64,000 nt of DNA, taken from contig OZ020486.1 in assembly GCA_963971405.1 (NCBI GenBank), forward strand, positions 17,817,419 through 17,881,418, read 5' to 3'. Every line of letters starts with the position of its first letter. Positions within the stretch are counted from its first letter, which is position 1. The DNA comes from Psococerastis gibbosa (lineage: Eukaryota; Arthropoda; Insecta; Psocodea; Psocidae). The notes under the pieces are model-generated. The model searched no databases. It worked only from the letters and a program-made list of their open reading frames with translations, and was not told where the DNA came from. Of this stretch, positions 45,531 through 57,929 are shown one piece after another. The translations under genes and the position numbers were made by a program.

Positions 45531-48500
45531 ACAAGTGTCTCCGCCACAGGGGCCCTACGGGCCCCACATGGCTCCTACACTTGCGCCTGCCGCGGGCGGC
45601 AGCTCGGCCTTCGGCCTCGCGGTCACTGCTCATGGGCACTGATCATGGTGGGTATCGTCATGGGTGTCAAATGAATCCTCGCGTCGAGAGCTTTCCAATG
45701 AGCTATCACACACGATTGTATCATGAATGGTACGGGAGTTATGAGTTAAAGAAGGAAGAAGAATTGAAAAAGGCGTGTTTGGGGGGGGGGGGAGGACGCT
45801 TATTGGCTATAGTTGCCACTTTTTACTAAGAAATTACATGGGGGTGAAGATGGAACGCAGTGAAAGTTTACTTAAATACGGAGGAGAACCGTAGGAAACT
45901 CGGACCAAACGCAGCTCGGTCCTTCGGGCCTCGCCGTCACTGCTTCTGTAAATTATGTATTGTGGGGTGTCATGGATGTCAAATCAATCGTCAAGTAGAG
46001 AGCTGTCCAATGAGGCATCACACATCATGCTAACGTGAATGGAACGATAGTTAAGAATTAAAGAAGGAGGAGGAATGGAAAAAAGGCGAGTTTGTGAGAG
46101 GGAAGAGGGTGGATGTTGGAAAACATTTTAAATACTCGTTTCAAACCCTCATTTCAATTGCTTTTATGGACATGTAAGCCATTCATGTCCATTACAAATT
46201 TTAGGCTGTGGAATTGTTTTTCATCTGTTTTTCGGTCTTATTAAACCTAATTGGATATTAATTAATTTTAGTCATGACACCAATACAGGTTGCTATAGAA
46301 TTCTTAGCAATGCCAATGATAGTATGCCAAGCTTTCAAAAGCAGTATCCTGGGATGAAATGGTTGAAAAAATTATAATTCCGTATGTAAAAAATATGGAA
46401 AATATCTCATTTGCTGCATTGAAACAGCACTAAGAATAGATATTGTAAAATGGGCCGATTTGATTTTTTAGATACCCTACGGTATGAAATAAAATATTAT
46501 GTCATATAAATCTACATAACACAACATAAACCACGGGTAAATAAAAATTGAAATGAAATGGGATATTTCCCCGACTTTTCCTTTAACTTTTGTGTTTGGA
46601 CCAAATTTTAAGGGGTTAGGGGGTGTGCTACTTTAAACAGTTTTTGATAGCAATTCTCAGTATTTAAGGATGAAAAAAAATTGGTTGACTCTATAAGTCG
46701 GTTGTAAAGGCGGTTTACGGACGATAGTTTAACGTGACAACGCCTAAATTAACATAAATTTAATTAACTAATTAACTTAAATGATATATGGCTGGAAAGG
46801 GAAAGAAACGTGAAAAAGCCCGTATAAGCCTTTAAGTAATTTTAATTTTTTATATATAGGTAGACAATAACGCGGCCGAAAGAGGCCTTTCTTGAGGAAA
46901 ATCGTGCGCACCCCCTGGCGTTTTACACCCTCAAAGCCAAAAACACTTGCTTGATTATCAAAAGGCATATCATGCCATGAAAGAGGAAGAATGGACGAAG
47001 ACATGGGTATAATTTAAATTATTAAGATAGGTCTTCTACATCAAAAAATTGCCTTAAACCCGCCCACGCAATTCAAATGGGATTGCCGGAAATGCGTCAC
47101 TTTGTGTTCCACTCCCGTTTTAGGGGTGAAGGTATGAATTTGAAAATATGTGTTTATACTCCTTTGAAGCCACAATTAATACTGCTTCTAATGAGACATA
47201 AAAAATTATTTTCGGTTGAAAATTGCAGGCTGTCGAATTGAATATCAATTTTTTCGTCAATATGCACCGAAATGCAGCTACAAAATGCAACATAAGCCAC
47301 GGAGTAAATAAATACCAATATCAAACGGGAGATTTCCCCGACCTTTTCATGAAATTTTGGGTTTTGACCGAATTTTCAGGGGGAAGGGGGTTGAAAGTAG
47401 TTATATGTCTGCATTTGTTTAAAACCTGTATTTAAGCCGCTTATAATGAGGCAGTAACCGTGTTGCCCTAAGTTGGATATTACAGGCTGAATTATTTTTT
47501 AACTCTTTTTTCGTCTATATACACCGAAATTGAACATTTATACTTTTTACTGTTGAAAAGCAAAATAGGTGGCCTAAATTAGTTTGACACTGCTATAGAT
47601 ACAATAGTTAACATTAAGCAACAGTTTCCGTTGGTTATTCTAGGGAAAAGAGGGTGCAAAAAAAAAATTGATGTTCGAGAATACAGAAAATAGTCATTTA
47701 TCTATTGAAATTGAAATAGCTCGAAGAATACGTAGTGTATTTGGGGTTATTTGACTTTTTTGGTTAGTTTATAGTATAAGCTAAGATAATAAAAGATAAA
47801 AACGTCTACTAAACGCAATGTGGGTGGCTGTATATATTTTTGTCTGTTTATTCGTGTTAATACACCTAAATTGAATATTAATTATTTTTAGGGTTTTCAA
47901 AGTAAGCAGAATTACTTAAAATGACTCATCATCGTTGCTACAGATATTTTGCCAAACATTAACCAATATAGTTTTTGTTATGGCTGCAAAAAAATTAATC
48001 TACCGAAAAACCGGAAAATAGTCATTTTTCTATTAAGTAGCGGCATTGAAATAGCCCGAAGAATGCATATTGTATATGGGCCTATTTGACCTTATAAAGT
48101 AATGTGTGATATAACCATCGACATAACACAACATAAACCACGGAGTAAATAAAAAATTAAATCAAATGAGATATTTCCCTGACTTTTTCTTGAAATTTTG
48201 CGTTTTGGTCGAATTTTCTGGAGGAAGGGGGTTGTTGGATGTTATGTGTTTATATTTGTTTCAAACCTTTATATTTGCTGCTTATAATGAGCGAATAATT
48301 GTTTGCTTAACCTGTTTATTGCAGGCCGTATAATTTTTTGTCTATTTATTAGGGTTAATGCACCCAAATTGAATATGAATTATTTTTACGGGTCTGAAAG
48401 TAAGACGGGTGACTTCAAACGACTCATCATTGCTATAGATACTTCGCTTAACATTTAGTAACCGTATTTGTTAGCAATTTCAGGTATTTAAGGGTGCACA

Positions 48501-51500
48501 AAAAGTTAATATGCCGAGATTCGGAAAATAGTTATTATTCTATCATACGGCGGCATTGAAATAGCTGGAAGACAACGTATTGTATGTGGGGTTATTTGTC
48601 CTTCTTGGATTGCCTATTGTATTAACTAAAATATTGTATGCCAACGACATCAACAATTGACAACATAACCCACGGAGTCAAGAAATACCAAAATTGAACT
48701 GGAGATTTCCCCGAAATGTTCTTGATTTTTTTTTTTTTTACCGAATTTCAAAGGGAAGGGGGTTGTTGAAAGTTACGTCTTTATACTCGTGTCCAACCTA
48801 TGTTTATGCCGCTTATAATGAAGTTGTAACTTAAGTTGAATGCTTTTTATATATTTTTTCGTCAATATGCACCGAAATTGAATATTAATTAATTTTACGG
48901 TCTTGAAAGCAGTATATAGGTGGCTTTAATTAGCCTAACATTGCTACAGATACTATAGTATACATAAAGCAATAGTATTTGTTAGTATTCCTGGGACTTA
49001 GTGGTGAAAAAAAATTAATATGCCGAGAAACCGGAAAATATTTATTTATCTACCACATAGCTGCATTGAAATAGCTTGAAGAATACGTATTGTATGTGGG
49101 GGTTTTTAAACTTTTTTTGATTTACTCCAGTATATGGTACCACATCATGTGTGAAAAAAACATCTACAAAATACAACATAAGCCACGGTGAAAATAAATA
49201 CCAAAATCGAACGGGAGATTCCCCCGACCTTTTCATGAAATTTTGTGTTTTGACCGAATTTTCAGGGGGAAGGGGGTCGAAAGTAGTTATGTGTTTGTAA
49301 TCGTTTAAAACTTGTAACTAAGCCGCTTAAAATAACCGTTGGCCTAAGTTGGATATTACAGACTGTGTAATTTTTTAACTCTTTCTTGGTCTATATACAC
49401 CGAAATAGAACATATATTATATTATATTTTCGGTTTTGAAAGCATCCGAAATAGAACATTAATTATATTATATTTTCGGTTTTGAAAGCATAATAGGTGG
49501 CCTAAATTAGCTTGACATTGCTATAGATACTATAGTTAATATTAAACTGTTTCCGTTGGTAATTCTAGGGAAAGAAGGGTGCAAAAAAATTAATATGCCG
49601 AAAAACCGGAAAATAGCCATTTGTCTATCACTTGGCGGCATTGAAATAGCTGGAAGAATACGTATTGTATATGGGATTATTTACCTTTTTAGGATAGCCT
49701 ATTATATAAGATAATAAAAGATAAAAAGTCTACTAAACTCAACATAAACCATAGAGAATGTAAACCACCGAAAGTGGACATGAAACATGCCCTAAAAAGA
49801 CAAAAATATACGCAATTTTGGGATTTTACATTGCGAAAATATGTTGATATTGTACGTTAATTACATGAATCTGATACAGTAGTATAATGAATGATAGGTT
49901 TTATCCATATTAATTACATATTATAGATATAGGAAGCCAAATATATGCCATTTTCAACGTGAAACTTGAAGATATCCACACTGTAGCCAAAATGGTAGGC
50001 GTAAATTGGAACATTTGTTGATTTTTTGTTTACATATGTAAACAGTATGTGAAACTGCAAATTTACTTGAAATTTACTTGAAAGCAATGTGGGTTGCTGA
50101 AATTACCTTAGCATTGCTAAAGATACTATAGTAAACACTAAGCTAGTGCTTCCGTAGGTAAATCCTGGTAATTGCGGGTGCAAAAAAATTAATATGCCGA
50201 GAATACAGAAAATAGTCATTTATCTATCACTTGGCGGCATTGAAATAGCTCGAAGAATAAGTATTGTATATGGGATTATTAACCTTTTTCGGATAGCCTA
50301 TTGTCTAAGATAAGATAATAAAAGATAAAAAGTCTACTAAACGCAACATTAACCATGGAGTATGTAAAGCACCGAAAGTGGACATGAAACATGCCATCAA
50401 AATACACATGTATTCGAAAATTTGGGTTCGAAAATTTGGGTTCTAAAATTGGGAAAATATGTGGATAATGTACGATAATTACATTAAACCGGTACAGTAG
50501 TATAATGTTTGATACATTTTATTCATATAAAATGCATATTATAGAAATAGGAAGCAAAACATAGGCCATTTTTAATATAAAAACATGATGATATCCACAA
50601 TGTACCCGAAATGGTAGGCCTAAATTGGATGATTTGTTGATTGTTTGTTGACGTTAGTAAACAACATGCGAAACTGCAAATTTACGATACATTTTGACCA
50701 CGAAAAAGAAGGTAGATTTTTTGAAATTATCAAAAACGGGAATATTTTCAGGAAATTTCGTGTTTGACCCGATTTTACAGGGGGAGGGGGGATGATGAAA
50801 ACATCCCTTGTATACGCCCTTGAAAGCATCATTCATACTGCATTCAACGACACATTAAACATCCTCGCGTATTGAAAACTGCAGACAGTGGAATATTTGT
50901 AACTGCTGAAACGGGAGAATTCCTTGAGTTTTTATGTGTCTCGACCGAAATTTTAGGGGGAAGGGGGGAGGAAGAAGTCATGTGTTTGTATTTGCTAAAT
51001 AGCTGTATGTGTGCCGCTTATAATGAAGCTATAATTGTTGGTCCTACTTGGATATTACAGAGTATATAATTTTTTAACTCTTTTATGGTCTTCATACACC
51101 AAAATTGAAAATGAATTTATTTTACGGTATTGAAAGCATTGTGGGTGGCTTAAATTACCATAGCATTGCTACAGATACTTAATTAAACATTATGCAAATA
51201 CTTCCGTAGTTAAGTCCTGGTAATTGTGGGTGCAAAAAAATTAATATGCCGAGAATGAGGAAAATAGTCATTTTTCTATCACTTGGCGGCATTGAAATAG
51301 CTGGAAAAATACGTAATGTATATAGAGTTATTTGACCTTTTTGGATACCATATAGTATAAGATAAGATAGTAAAAGATAAAAACGTCCACTAAACGCAAC
51401 ATGATCCATGGAGTATGTAAAGCACCGAAAGTGGACATGAAACATGCCATTATAATACACATATATTCGAAAATTTGGGTTCCTAAATTGGGAAAATATG

Positions 51501-52573
51501 TTGATATTGTACGTTAATGACATTAAACCGGTACAGTAGTACAATATGTGATACATTTTATCCATATAAAATGCATATAATAGAAATAGGAAGCAAAACA
51601 TTGGCCATTTTTAACGTGAAACTTGAAACTATCCACACTGTAGCCGAAATGGTAGGTCTAAATTGGATGATTTGTTGATAACTTGTTTACATTAGTAAAC
51701 AACATGCGAAACTGCAAATTTAAAAAACATTTGCACCCCTAAAATAAGGGTAGATTTTTCGAAATTATCGAAAACGGGAAAATTTTTGAGAATTTCGCGT
51801 GAAATTTCGTGTTTGACCCGATTTTAAAGGGGGAGGGGGGATGATGGAACCACCCCTAGTATACTCGGATGCAACCCCTATTTATAGTGCCTTTAACGAC
51901 CCCTTAACTATTCATGTCGGTTAAAAATTGCAGGCTGTGGAATTTTTTATCTCAAAGCATGCACAGCAGGGTATACCCTTTTCCCGCATGTAGGCCTCTT
52001 GCACTCCCCCCTTACATACCTAGCTGTGGGGAAAGTGGTAGACTGACAGCAATATAGGTTACACAGTTGAGAAGAGCAAGGATAGTGGAAAGTAGCAAAG
52101 TGGTTTTAAATTTTTTGAATCAATTTTTTTCCCGCGAAAATCGTCCCCGAAAAACGCGTTTTTTCGTCGAAAATGGGCATTTTTTCGCATTTTTGCCCTT
52201 TTTCACTTTGCTAATTATCTGGAAGCCGTCAGATTTTACATAGGTATGAGACCTGGGGGGAAAGTTGGGGAAAGGTTGGCCGAATAGCGCTACGAAGCCA
52301 TTTTGGCCGCAGCGGATCTCAATTTTTTTTTATCGCGTTTTCCGCAGCATAGGAAAACCAATGTAAAATGTGCACTTTTTTTGGCAATTTTGCAGGGGTT
52401 GGGGAAAAATGTCATAACTGGGCCAATTTTGGCCCGATTGGGATGATTCTATTTTTCCCCCACTCGACTTAGTCCTATCTATCTTTTAAGACCATTTGTC
52501 GAGCGGCAGCTCGGGCTGCGCCCTCGCAGTTATTGATGAGTGAGTGGTCGTAGGTGGGTTCTATTAAGTTATA
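45531..52573 (+). repeat. Large tandem duplication, unit 2 (7043 bp)
   Basis: A near-identical direct copy of 38254-45530. Differences seen by eye: loss of the bases matching 39995-40274 (join near 47274), a shorter T-run at 48727, a ~46-bp tandem gain at 49400-49491, a 14-bp tandem gain at 50413-50440, a ~12-bp loss near 50752, and scattered substitutions. It ends at the same 'ttctattaagttata' before AT-rich sequence. Confidence 0.93.
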
Positions 52574-54404
52574 ATATACTGTATATATATACTATACTAC
52601 ATACTATAGCGATTATTTTTAAACTTCACCTGGGATTAAAAATGTAAACAAGATAATTTTTGAATGGAAAGTCCTAGTCATATGGTTTTGTTCACATCTT
52701 AAACCCCCAGATTAATTTATTACCAAACAGCATAGTAGGCCCTCAGGGATGTAGTGAGTAAACTTACTTACCTCAATAGCTCTGTTTAAAGATAGGTACT
52801 CACTGTTATATTCACAATATTAGTAAATTTCAGTACTCCACTGGGGAATGAGCATCTAGAGGAAAAACATTCATTTTTTAACTTGAAAGAACCCTTTAAG
52901 TTTCAAAAGTGCCACTAAAGTATATGTTGCAGGTCCCGTAATAGTTGTACTCGGTTTGCAGTACAACACTACAGTGGCATTAAATTTACAAGACTATTTC
53001 TTTTTATGAGCAAGACGTCGTCAGGGTTAATCCTATTCAGACTGCAAACAGCTCCCTCTTGGTCACTCATTACCTAGCCAAAGCGTAACTAATTTTTTGT
53101 CAGACTTGTGAAATATAACAATAAAGAATCATTTCCCAGCCACTTTCCAACTCAGTTATTACGGAACTCGTTGAATTCTTTACCAATATAGAGAAGCTTT
53201 CGAAAACTTTCAACAGTTTCAACTTCAACAAATTTGCGCTGTAATACTGCCACGATATCGTCACCCGGACTTACTCTCAAACATATAAGCATATATTTAA
53301 ATGAACAACCTTCTTATGATGGCCCTCTACATTCAGGATGAAGAATTTCAAAAACCAGTCGACTGTGTACTCTGTACAAAAACTCGTTGTGGGGGTGTCC
53401 GGTTTGGTATTAATCAATTAGGAGTTGTATTGCATACCAGCATAGTTTAGTTATAACCAAGTAAAGCATTACAAGGGGATGTTGGGGAGGGGAAAGCTTC
53501 CTTAAGGGTTTGGGGTGATGGGAAAGTAAAAAGTGTGGCCGGAGTTGGAAGTAATATAAAGGAGAAATGTAGTTTAAATTGCGATTTGTGACACCCCAGA
53601 GAGACCAACCAAGATTTCTTTTGCAATTTTTACTAGAAGTTATCTTTCTTTATCTTCCTTTTATAGACAATGTTTAAAAACAAAAGTCAAGATTAATGGT
53701 GGGGGTTGTCGTAACTTGCTAAGCCAATGTGCCTTAAGGCTGCAATACCCTTCCAGCCCTGCTTTATATAATGAGTTTAAAAAGTTCCGCAACATTGTTT
53801 CAGATAGCAATACTTATTTCGAATAATGTTATGCTTTGTGGAAAAGTATTCCCTCTAATTCCCCAATCAAACGAGTTATTTTGTTGCTTTGTGAATAATA
53901 TGAACTTCGGTAAAAATTACGACAGTAGGCTACCTCCTTCGAAGTTTTAAAGATTATAGCAAGTTAGTTAGTTACTGCGAAGCTTTGTATCATAATACTA
54001 CTAATTGAGTATAAATACCTGTATGCAGCATGCTAGACAAGCAAAATGGTTTTCTCTCCCCTGGTGAAAAAATTGATTATTAGGCCTGAAATGTTGTGGT
54101 TCTACGCATTTTGAATGCAGCAGTGGGGTTTAGATTTTACTGGCGAAAATTTATATAACTGCAAACATACCCGTGGAAATTTTTGGGTACAAAAGCGCGA
54201 AACAGTGGGACCTTTTACTCATTTTGACCATAGGCTTAGGTTTAACATACAAAGATTCGTATGTAAATTGCCCGGGGGAAATGTATGAAAAAAAAAAATA
54301 GGTCTCAAATATTGGGGTTGTACACATGTTACTGCAGCAAAGTTTAGCTTTTACCGACGAAGATTCATATAGCCTAAGTGGAGACAGTGGGTCTCCCCTT
54401 CGGA
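52574..54404. other. Unassigned intron stretch after the tandem array
   Basis: Opens with AT-rich 'gtatatatatactatactac'; TATATATACTATA here (52584-52596) repeats the sequence abutting the array start (38242-38254). The rest has no conserved exon, RNA gene or repeat match that I can see. Confidence 0.4.
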
Positions 54405-54525
54405 TTTTTTTCTGAAATCCTGGGACCTCGAAACGTGAAATTTAGTTAAAATCTCGAAATAGAAAATTTCATCATTTCATCACAGAGGTTTCCTTATACT
54501 TACGTATAAATAGGAAAGCCAAAAA
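54405..54525 (+). repeat. R1 element, 3' fragment
   Basis: 'ctgaaatcctgggacctcga', 'aaatctcgaaatagaaaatt', 'ttccttatacttacgtataa' then ATAGGAAAGCCAAAAA: the right end only. Confidence 0.7.
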
Positions 54526-55167
54526 GGGCAGGCGCTGACTGGTTATTGCAAATCGAGCGATCTTCTCCACATCATTGGCAACATCCCTATGCACATGCAT
54601 CATATCTAAACCAAAACCATTGGGCCTATCCTCGGTCATTAGTGTGCGATCTCAATGCAATATCTTATCATCTAATTCCCACGTTACTTTTCGGTTTTTC
54701 TTAATACATCCTTGTATCCCCACCTGGGTTACGGGCCTTGCCAGAACAGATGTAATCCAACCAACTGTCTCGGTTTAGCATTTACCATTACTCAGAATCA
54801 GTCAATCCGTTCATATCAGTTATTATAAGACTGAAAAACAGTGGTAGAACGAAAATCAGCACTGATAGATATGAGGAAAATTTGAGAAGCTGTTTAACTG
54901 GCGAGGAACAAAATTTTCCCTCGGGAATGTGGGCGAAGGAGTGAAAAGTGCGGTTTTAATTTTGGTGACGTATTTTCTTGGGGATGTCATCGCTGAACTG
55001 AGATGTCACCTGGGGACCCATTTGACACGGCAACCCTTTCTCTTCTCCATCGGACATCTCTCTTATGCTCTTGCTTTTTATCCCCTTCCAACATCAGAGA
55101 TTTATCGGACAACAATTTGGATTATTAAGAGTCAATCGGTCACACTTTATGTCCATTTTTGTTTTCC

Positions 55168-55690
55168 AATTTATACGTAGTAAAAGGAAAGCTTTGTGAT
55201 GGTCGAAATTTTCGATTCCGAGATTTCAACGGAATTACACGTTTTGAGGTCCCAGGAACCTAAAAAAGTGGTTTTTACGAAATGTCTGTCTGTCGCTCTG
55301 TCTGTCTGTATGTATGTATGTCTGTTCGTCTTGGTGTATGTCTGTCTGTCTGTCTGCCTGTCTGTTCATCGATTTCTGGGCAAACTACGCGGTGGATTTG
55401 GGTGAAATTTGGCATGTAGGTCCACAAAAATATTTTTTTTTGTTTTAGGCTAACTGAATTTGGGGGAGTTTTATTATCAAAAAACTTCAAAAAAACGTCT
55501 AAAAAAATTATTTCTCAAAAACGGCTCCAACTATTTCTTTTAAATTCACATATATTCCAGTTGTTATTAATGTTGATAAAATGCGGGGGGTCGTTTACCC
55601 CTTGATAGTTTGCTTCTGGGGGTAAAAAAATAAAAATAACTTAATTTTAATGAAAAATGACTAAAAAATAGCATTTTTGTATATTACATG
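55168..55690 (-). repeat. R1 element, reversed partial copy with expanded (GACA)n
   Basis: On the minus strand it ends with the 'ccttttactacgtataaatt' terminus, preceded by 'gggttcctgggacctcaaaa'-like sequence and a long GACA/CATA tract (55281-55370 on the plus strand as TGTC/TGTA). Beyond that lie the 'gaaatagttggagccgt' and 'ccccagaagcaaactatcaa' blocks. Frames rich in Ser/Val/Cys/Leu here are translated microsatellite. Confidence 0.8.
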
Positions 55691-57106
55691 TGCATATAAT
55701 ATCTTGTATTAAAATCGCTAACATCGATTGGCCATTTTTGTTTTTGTTTTTGAACTCCTTCCTCTAAACATCTGTTACCGTACTTTAACCTATTACAAAC
55801 TAAAATTCAATAATAAAATTCAATAAAGAAATGAAATACTGTATTTCTTCGATTTAGTCAATTGTAGGTCTTTATTGCAATATCATCTCCTTCACGTGGT
55901 GTTTTATGTGTTGGGGTGTTTTTCATTAGTTTGTCAGTCTTCAGCCGCTAGTACCGACGCAAAAGTATAACTTATGCCCTCTGGTATTAAGCACGGTGCA
56001 GCTCTGTGTCATCTCTTCGTGATTCGTGAAATTCGACCTATTGGGTTCGCAAAGGTATAGAATGCAATAGTATTGTAAAGACTGAATGTATAAATACATA
56101 AAAGTTGGGTAAGTTTGTCAGGAGTTATATCCTGTGCTATATCTTGGAGACCACACCCTTCAACAAATACACTTAGCCATTATCTCCCCCACACCACCTC
56201 CCCCCACTACGATAGTCTTCCAACGACACCGCTGCTGACCCATTTTTTTTCTACTAAACAAACTTGTCCATGCTTCTTCCATCATCCGAACAAATAGGCC
56301 TACCTAGACACTAATTTAGAAACCTTTTCTCATTCCTTTCTTTAAAATAAAAAGAAACATTTCCCATGTTGTACTTATCCGGTTGCTGTGGTCTTTAAAA
56401 ATCAATGCAGTCGATCAGTCCTTATTTAACGTGTGTTTGGTCTATTAACCTGTGAATTTAAAAATAACTCTCGGAAAGGAATAGGACACGAAATGTTGAG
56501 CCCAAATCCGGGTTTGATTGCCTCTACACCATTCTAGTTTTTTTTTTAAACCCCAACAGAAGATATCCTCTAAGTTATTATTTATTGATCTACATACAGT
56601 ACGTAAAAATACTGTATTTGTATATTTAGCTGTGTACAATAATACTAATGCTGTGACGGTATAGCATTATGATGTCATCAGTAGGAAGCCGAACATTATT
56701 GATCAATACAATGTTTTGTGTGAAATTAAACAGATAAAAAAAATGATGAATCTCTAAAATAAAGTCATATGGTTGCATAAAAATGGCCGTAAGAAAGTTT
56801 TTGAAATAAAGCACTTTGAGGAAAGAAATTCTCATAAATTTAGGGGTTTAGAAAATCCAATAAGAAAAATTCATTTAGAATCGGTTAATTTTGCATTGAA
56901 AAGTTTTGCAATGAAGCTCAGGATTCCAACTTGATGTATAAGGAAGTTTGAAATGAGACTTTGGGTTGGACCGCTATACTTCACAAGTGCCCAACTTCTA
57001 CTCAATCTATCGTATACGACTTCATCTAATCTTTGTTATAGGCAGATGTTCCTGTTTTCAATGCAAATTTAATTCAATGGAGAAAGAGCGTGATTTCGGC
57101 GTTCAA
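55691..57106. other. Unassigned intron stretch
   Basis: AT-rich. A short block 'aacatcgattggcc' with 'gaactccttcctc' resembles 63345-63380 and 19800-19830, probably an old dispersed repeat. No gene signal. Confidence 0.4.
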
Positions 57107-57415
57107 TTTTTTAAATAATGATTTATAATTATTTACTATTTTTATTTTATTTTACAATTCATAATATTTACAATAATTAGCATTCTTCTCTGTATGCCTC
57201 TTCTAGCGAAGAATGGCGATCATCAACTATGTGGACCTTGGAGACTGCTGCTCTGGAAAGGGAAGTCGTGCTCTTGTTAAACGACTGCCGCAGGTTTTTC
57301 AACCAGGAATTCTTCTTCTACCGGGAGCCCTTGGTACTTCTATCTTCCCTTGGATTATGAAATTCAGAAGACGATATTTTTCGTTCGTCATCACAATATG
57401 GCCAAATTGCAATTG
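57107..57415 (-). pseudogene. Non-LTR retrotransposon RT C-terminal relic (antisense, next to the CARP exon)
   Basis: The minus strand reads FGHIVMTNEKYRLLNFIIQG then KIEVPRAPGRRRI. After a one-base shift it continues SWLKNLRQSFNKSTTSLSRA, AVSKVHIVDDRH and a stop. Gly-His-Ile-Val, the Ile-Ile-Gln-Gly-Lys-Ile-Glu block, Gly-Arg-Arg-Arg-Ile-Ser-Trp-Leu-Lys-Asn-Leu-Arg and Trp/Ser-Phe-Asn-Lys are the usual C-terminus of RTE/Jockey-like elements in insects. The A-rich tail on the minus strand extends to about 57107. It lies about 40 bp upstream of the CARP acceptor. The plus-strand frame 57213-57494 is its shadow. Confidence 0.8.
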
Positions 57416-57454
57416 CCATTGCCATATCTTTAACTTATTCTTATTTTTTTCTAG

Positions 57455-57505
57455 TTGTGTCTGGGGTGAGCTGGGAGGAGTGGTGGACGTATGATGGCAT
57501 ATCCG
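57455..57505 (+). CDS. CARP: Carbonic anhydrase-related protein (CA10/CA11-like), N-terminal exon
   Basis: Seen: a pyrimidine-rich acceptor (ttctta then T-run, ctag at 57451-57454) and the donor CCG/GTGAGT at 57506 bound a 51-bp exon. Read with two leading bases, it gives VSGVSWEEWWTYDGIS, and the last G begins a Gly codon (phase 1). Known: a Trp-Glu-Glu-Trp-Trp-Thr-Tyr-Asp-Gly-Ile-Ser-Gly-Pro segment lies just before the Phe-Trp-Gly-Leu-Ile-Asn start of the carbonic anhydrase fold in arthropod CARPs. These lack zinc-binding His residues, are not enzymes, and are linked to neuronal surface complexes in vertebrates (CA10/CA11 with neurexin). Inference: this is the second coding exon, following the signal peptide at 11976. 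No exon carrying the FWGLIN continuation is visible downstream to 64000, so the next intron exceeds 6.4 kb. The other two frames are interrupted or meaningless. An antisense RT relic ends about 40 bp upstream. Confidence 0.85.
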
Positions 57506-57929
57506 GTGAGTGTAACAAGATAGTTTTAAGTTTACGTATTCAAAATAACAAGGCTTATAACCCAATACTGTAATTAATTGCCAATTTTTTTTTTGAACAA
57601 ATTATTAATTATTAATTATTAATGCCCCCAATATATTGCCTACCCTACCATTAAATATTACTGTGTTTTAATATATTGGTCTGCCTGTTCTAGTCTTTGC
57701 AATCGTCGCATCGAACAATTCAGTGCTTTGGGATAGGCTAAGTCGAGGAAACAGAAATTTAACCCTAGGGCAATTATTTAACAACTCATATTATCTATCT
57801 CGGTACTTATGCTAATTGCTAAATAGTCAAGCATGTTCGGGTTCACTCGTACCGTTTTTTTTAAATATTTACAATTTTAATGCAAAAACATATTGTTTTA
57901 TAATTGTAACCCTATTTACTTTATTTTAT

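Larger units (their letters stand above)
12037..57454 (+). other. Inferred 45.4-kb CARP intron
   Basis: The interval runs from the GTAAGT donor after the signal-peptide exon to the TCTAG acceptor before the WEEWWTYDG exon. The two exons match in strand and phase (1 nt + 2 nt). I saw no other conserved exon between them. The contents are almost wholly repetitive: LINE and SINE remnants, PIF/Harbinger-type MITEs, the R1 element, and a 14.3-kb tandem duplication making up about a third of the length. That the two exons belong to one gene is an inference; a transcript would settle it. Confidence 0.6.

Noticed and set aside
45497-45829. 110-codon frame across the unit junction
   Set aside because: It spans the duplication breakpoint and the hairpin cluster; in unit 1 the same frame is only 75 codons and starts elsewhere.
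38254-52573. CRISPR array
   Set aside because: Repeats are ~515 bp and 7.3 kb, degenerate, without short identical repeats and unique spacers; the DNA is eukaryotic.
55196-55490. Cys/Val/Leu/Ser-rich frames resembling a membrane protein
   Set aside because: They are the TGTC/TGTA microsatellite of the R1 element read in several frames on both strands.
57213-57494. 93-codon plus-strand frame as a gene
   Set aside because: It is the antisense shadow of the RT C-terminal relic (FGHIV, IIQGKIE, GRRRI on the minus strand) and runs into the CARP exon in the wrong frame.
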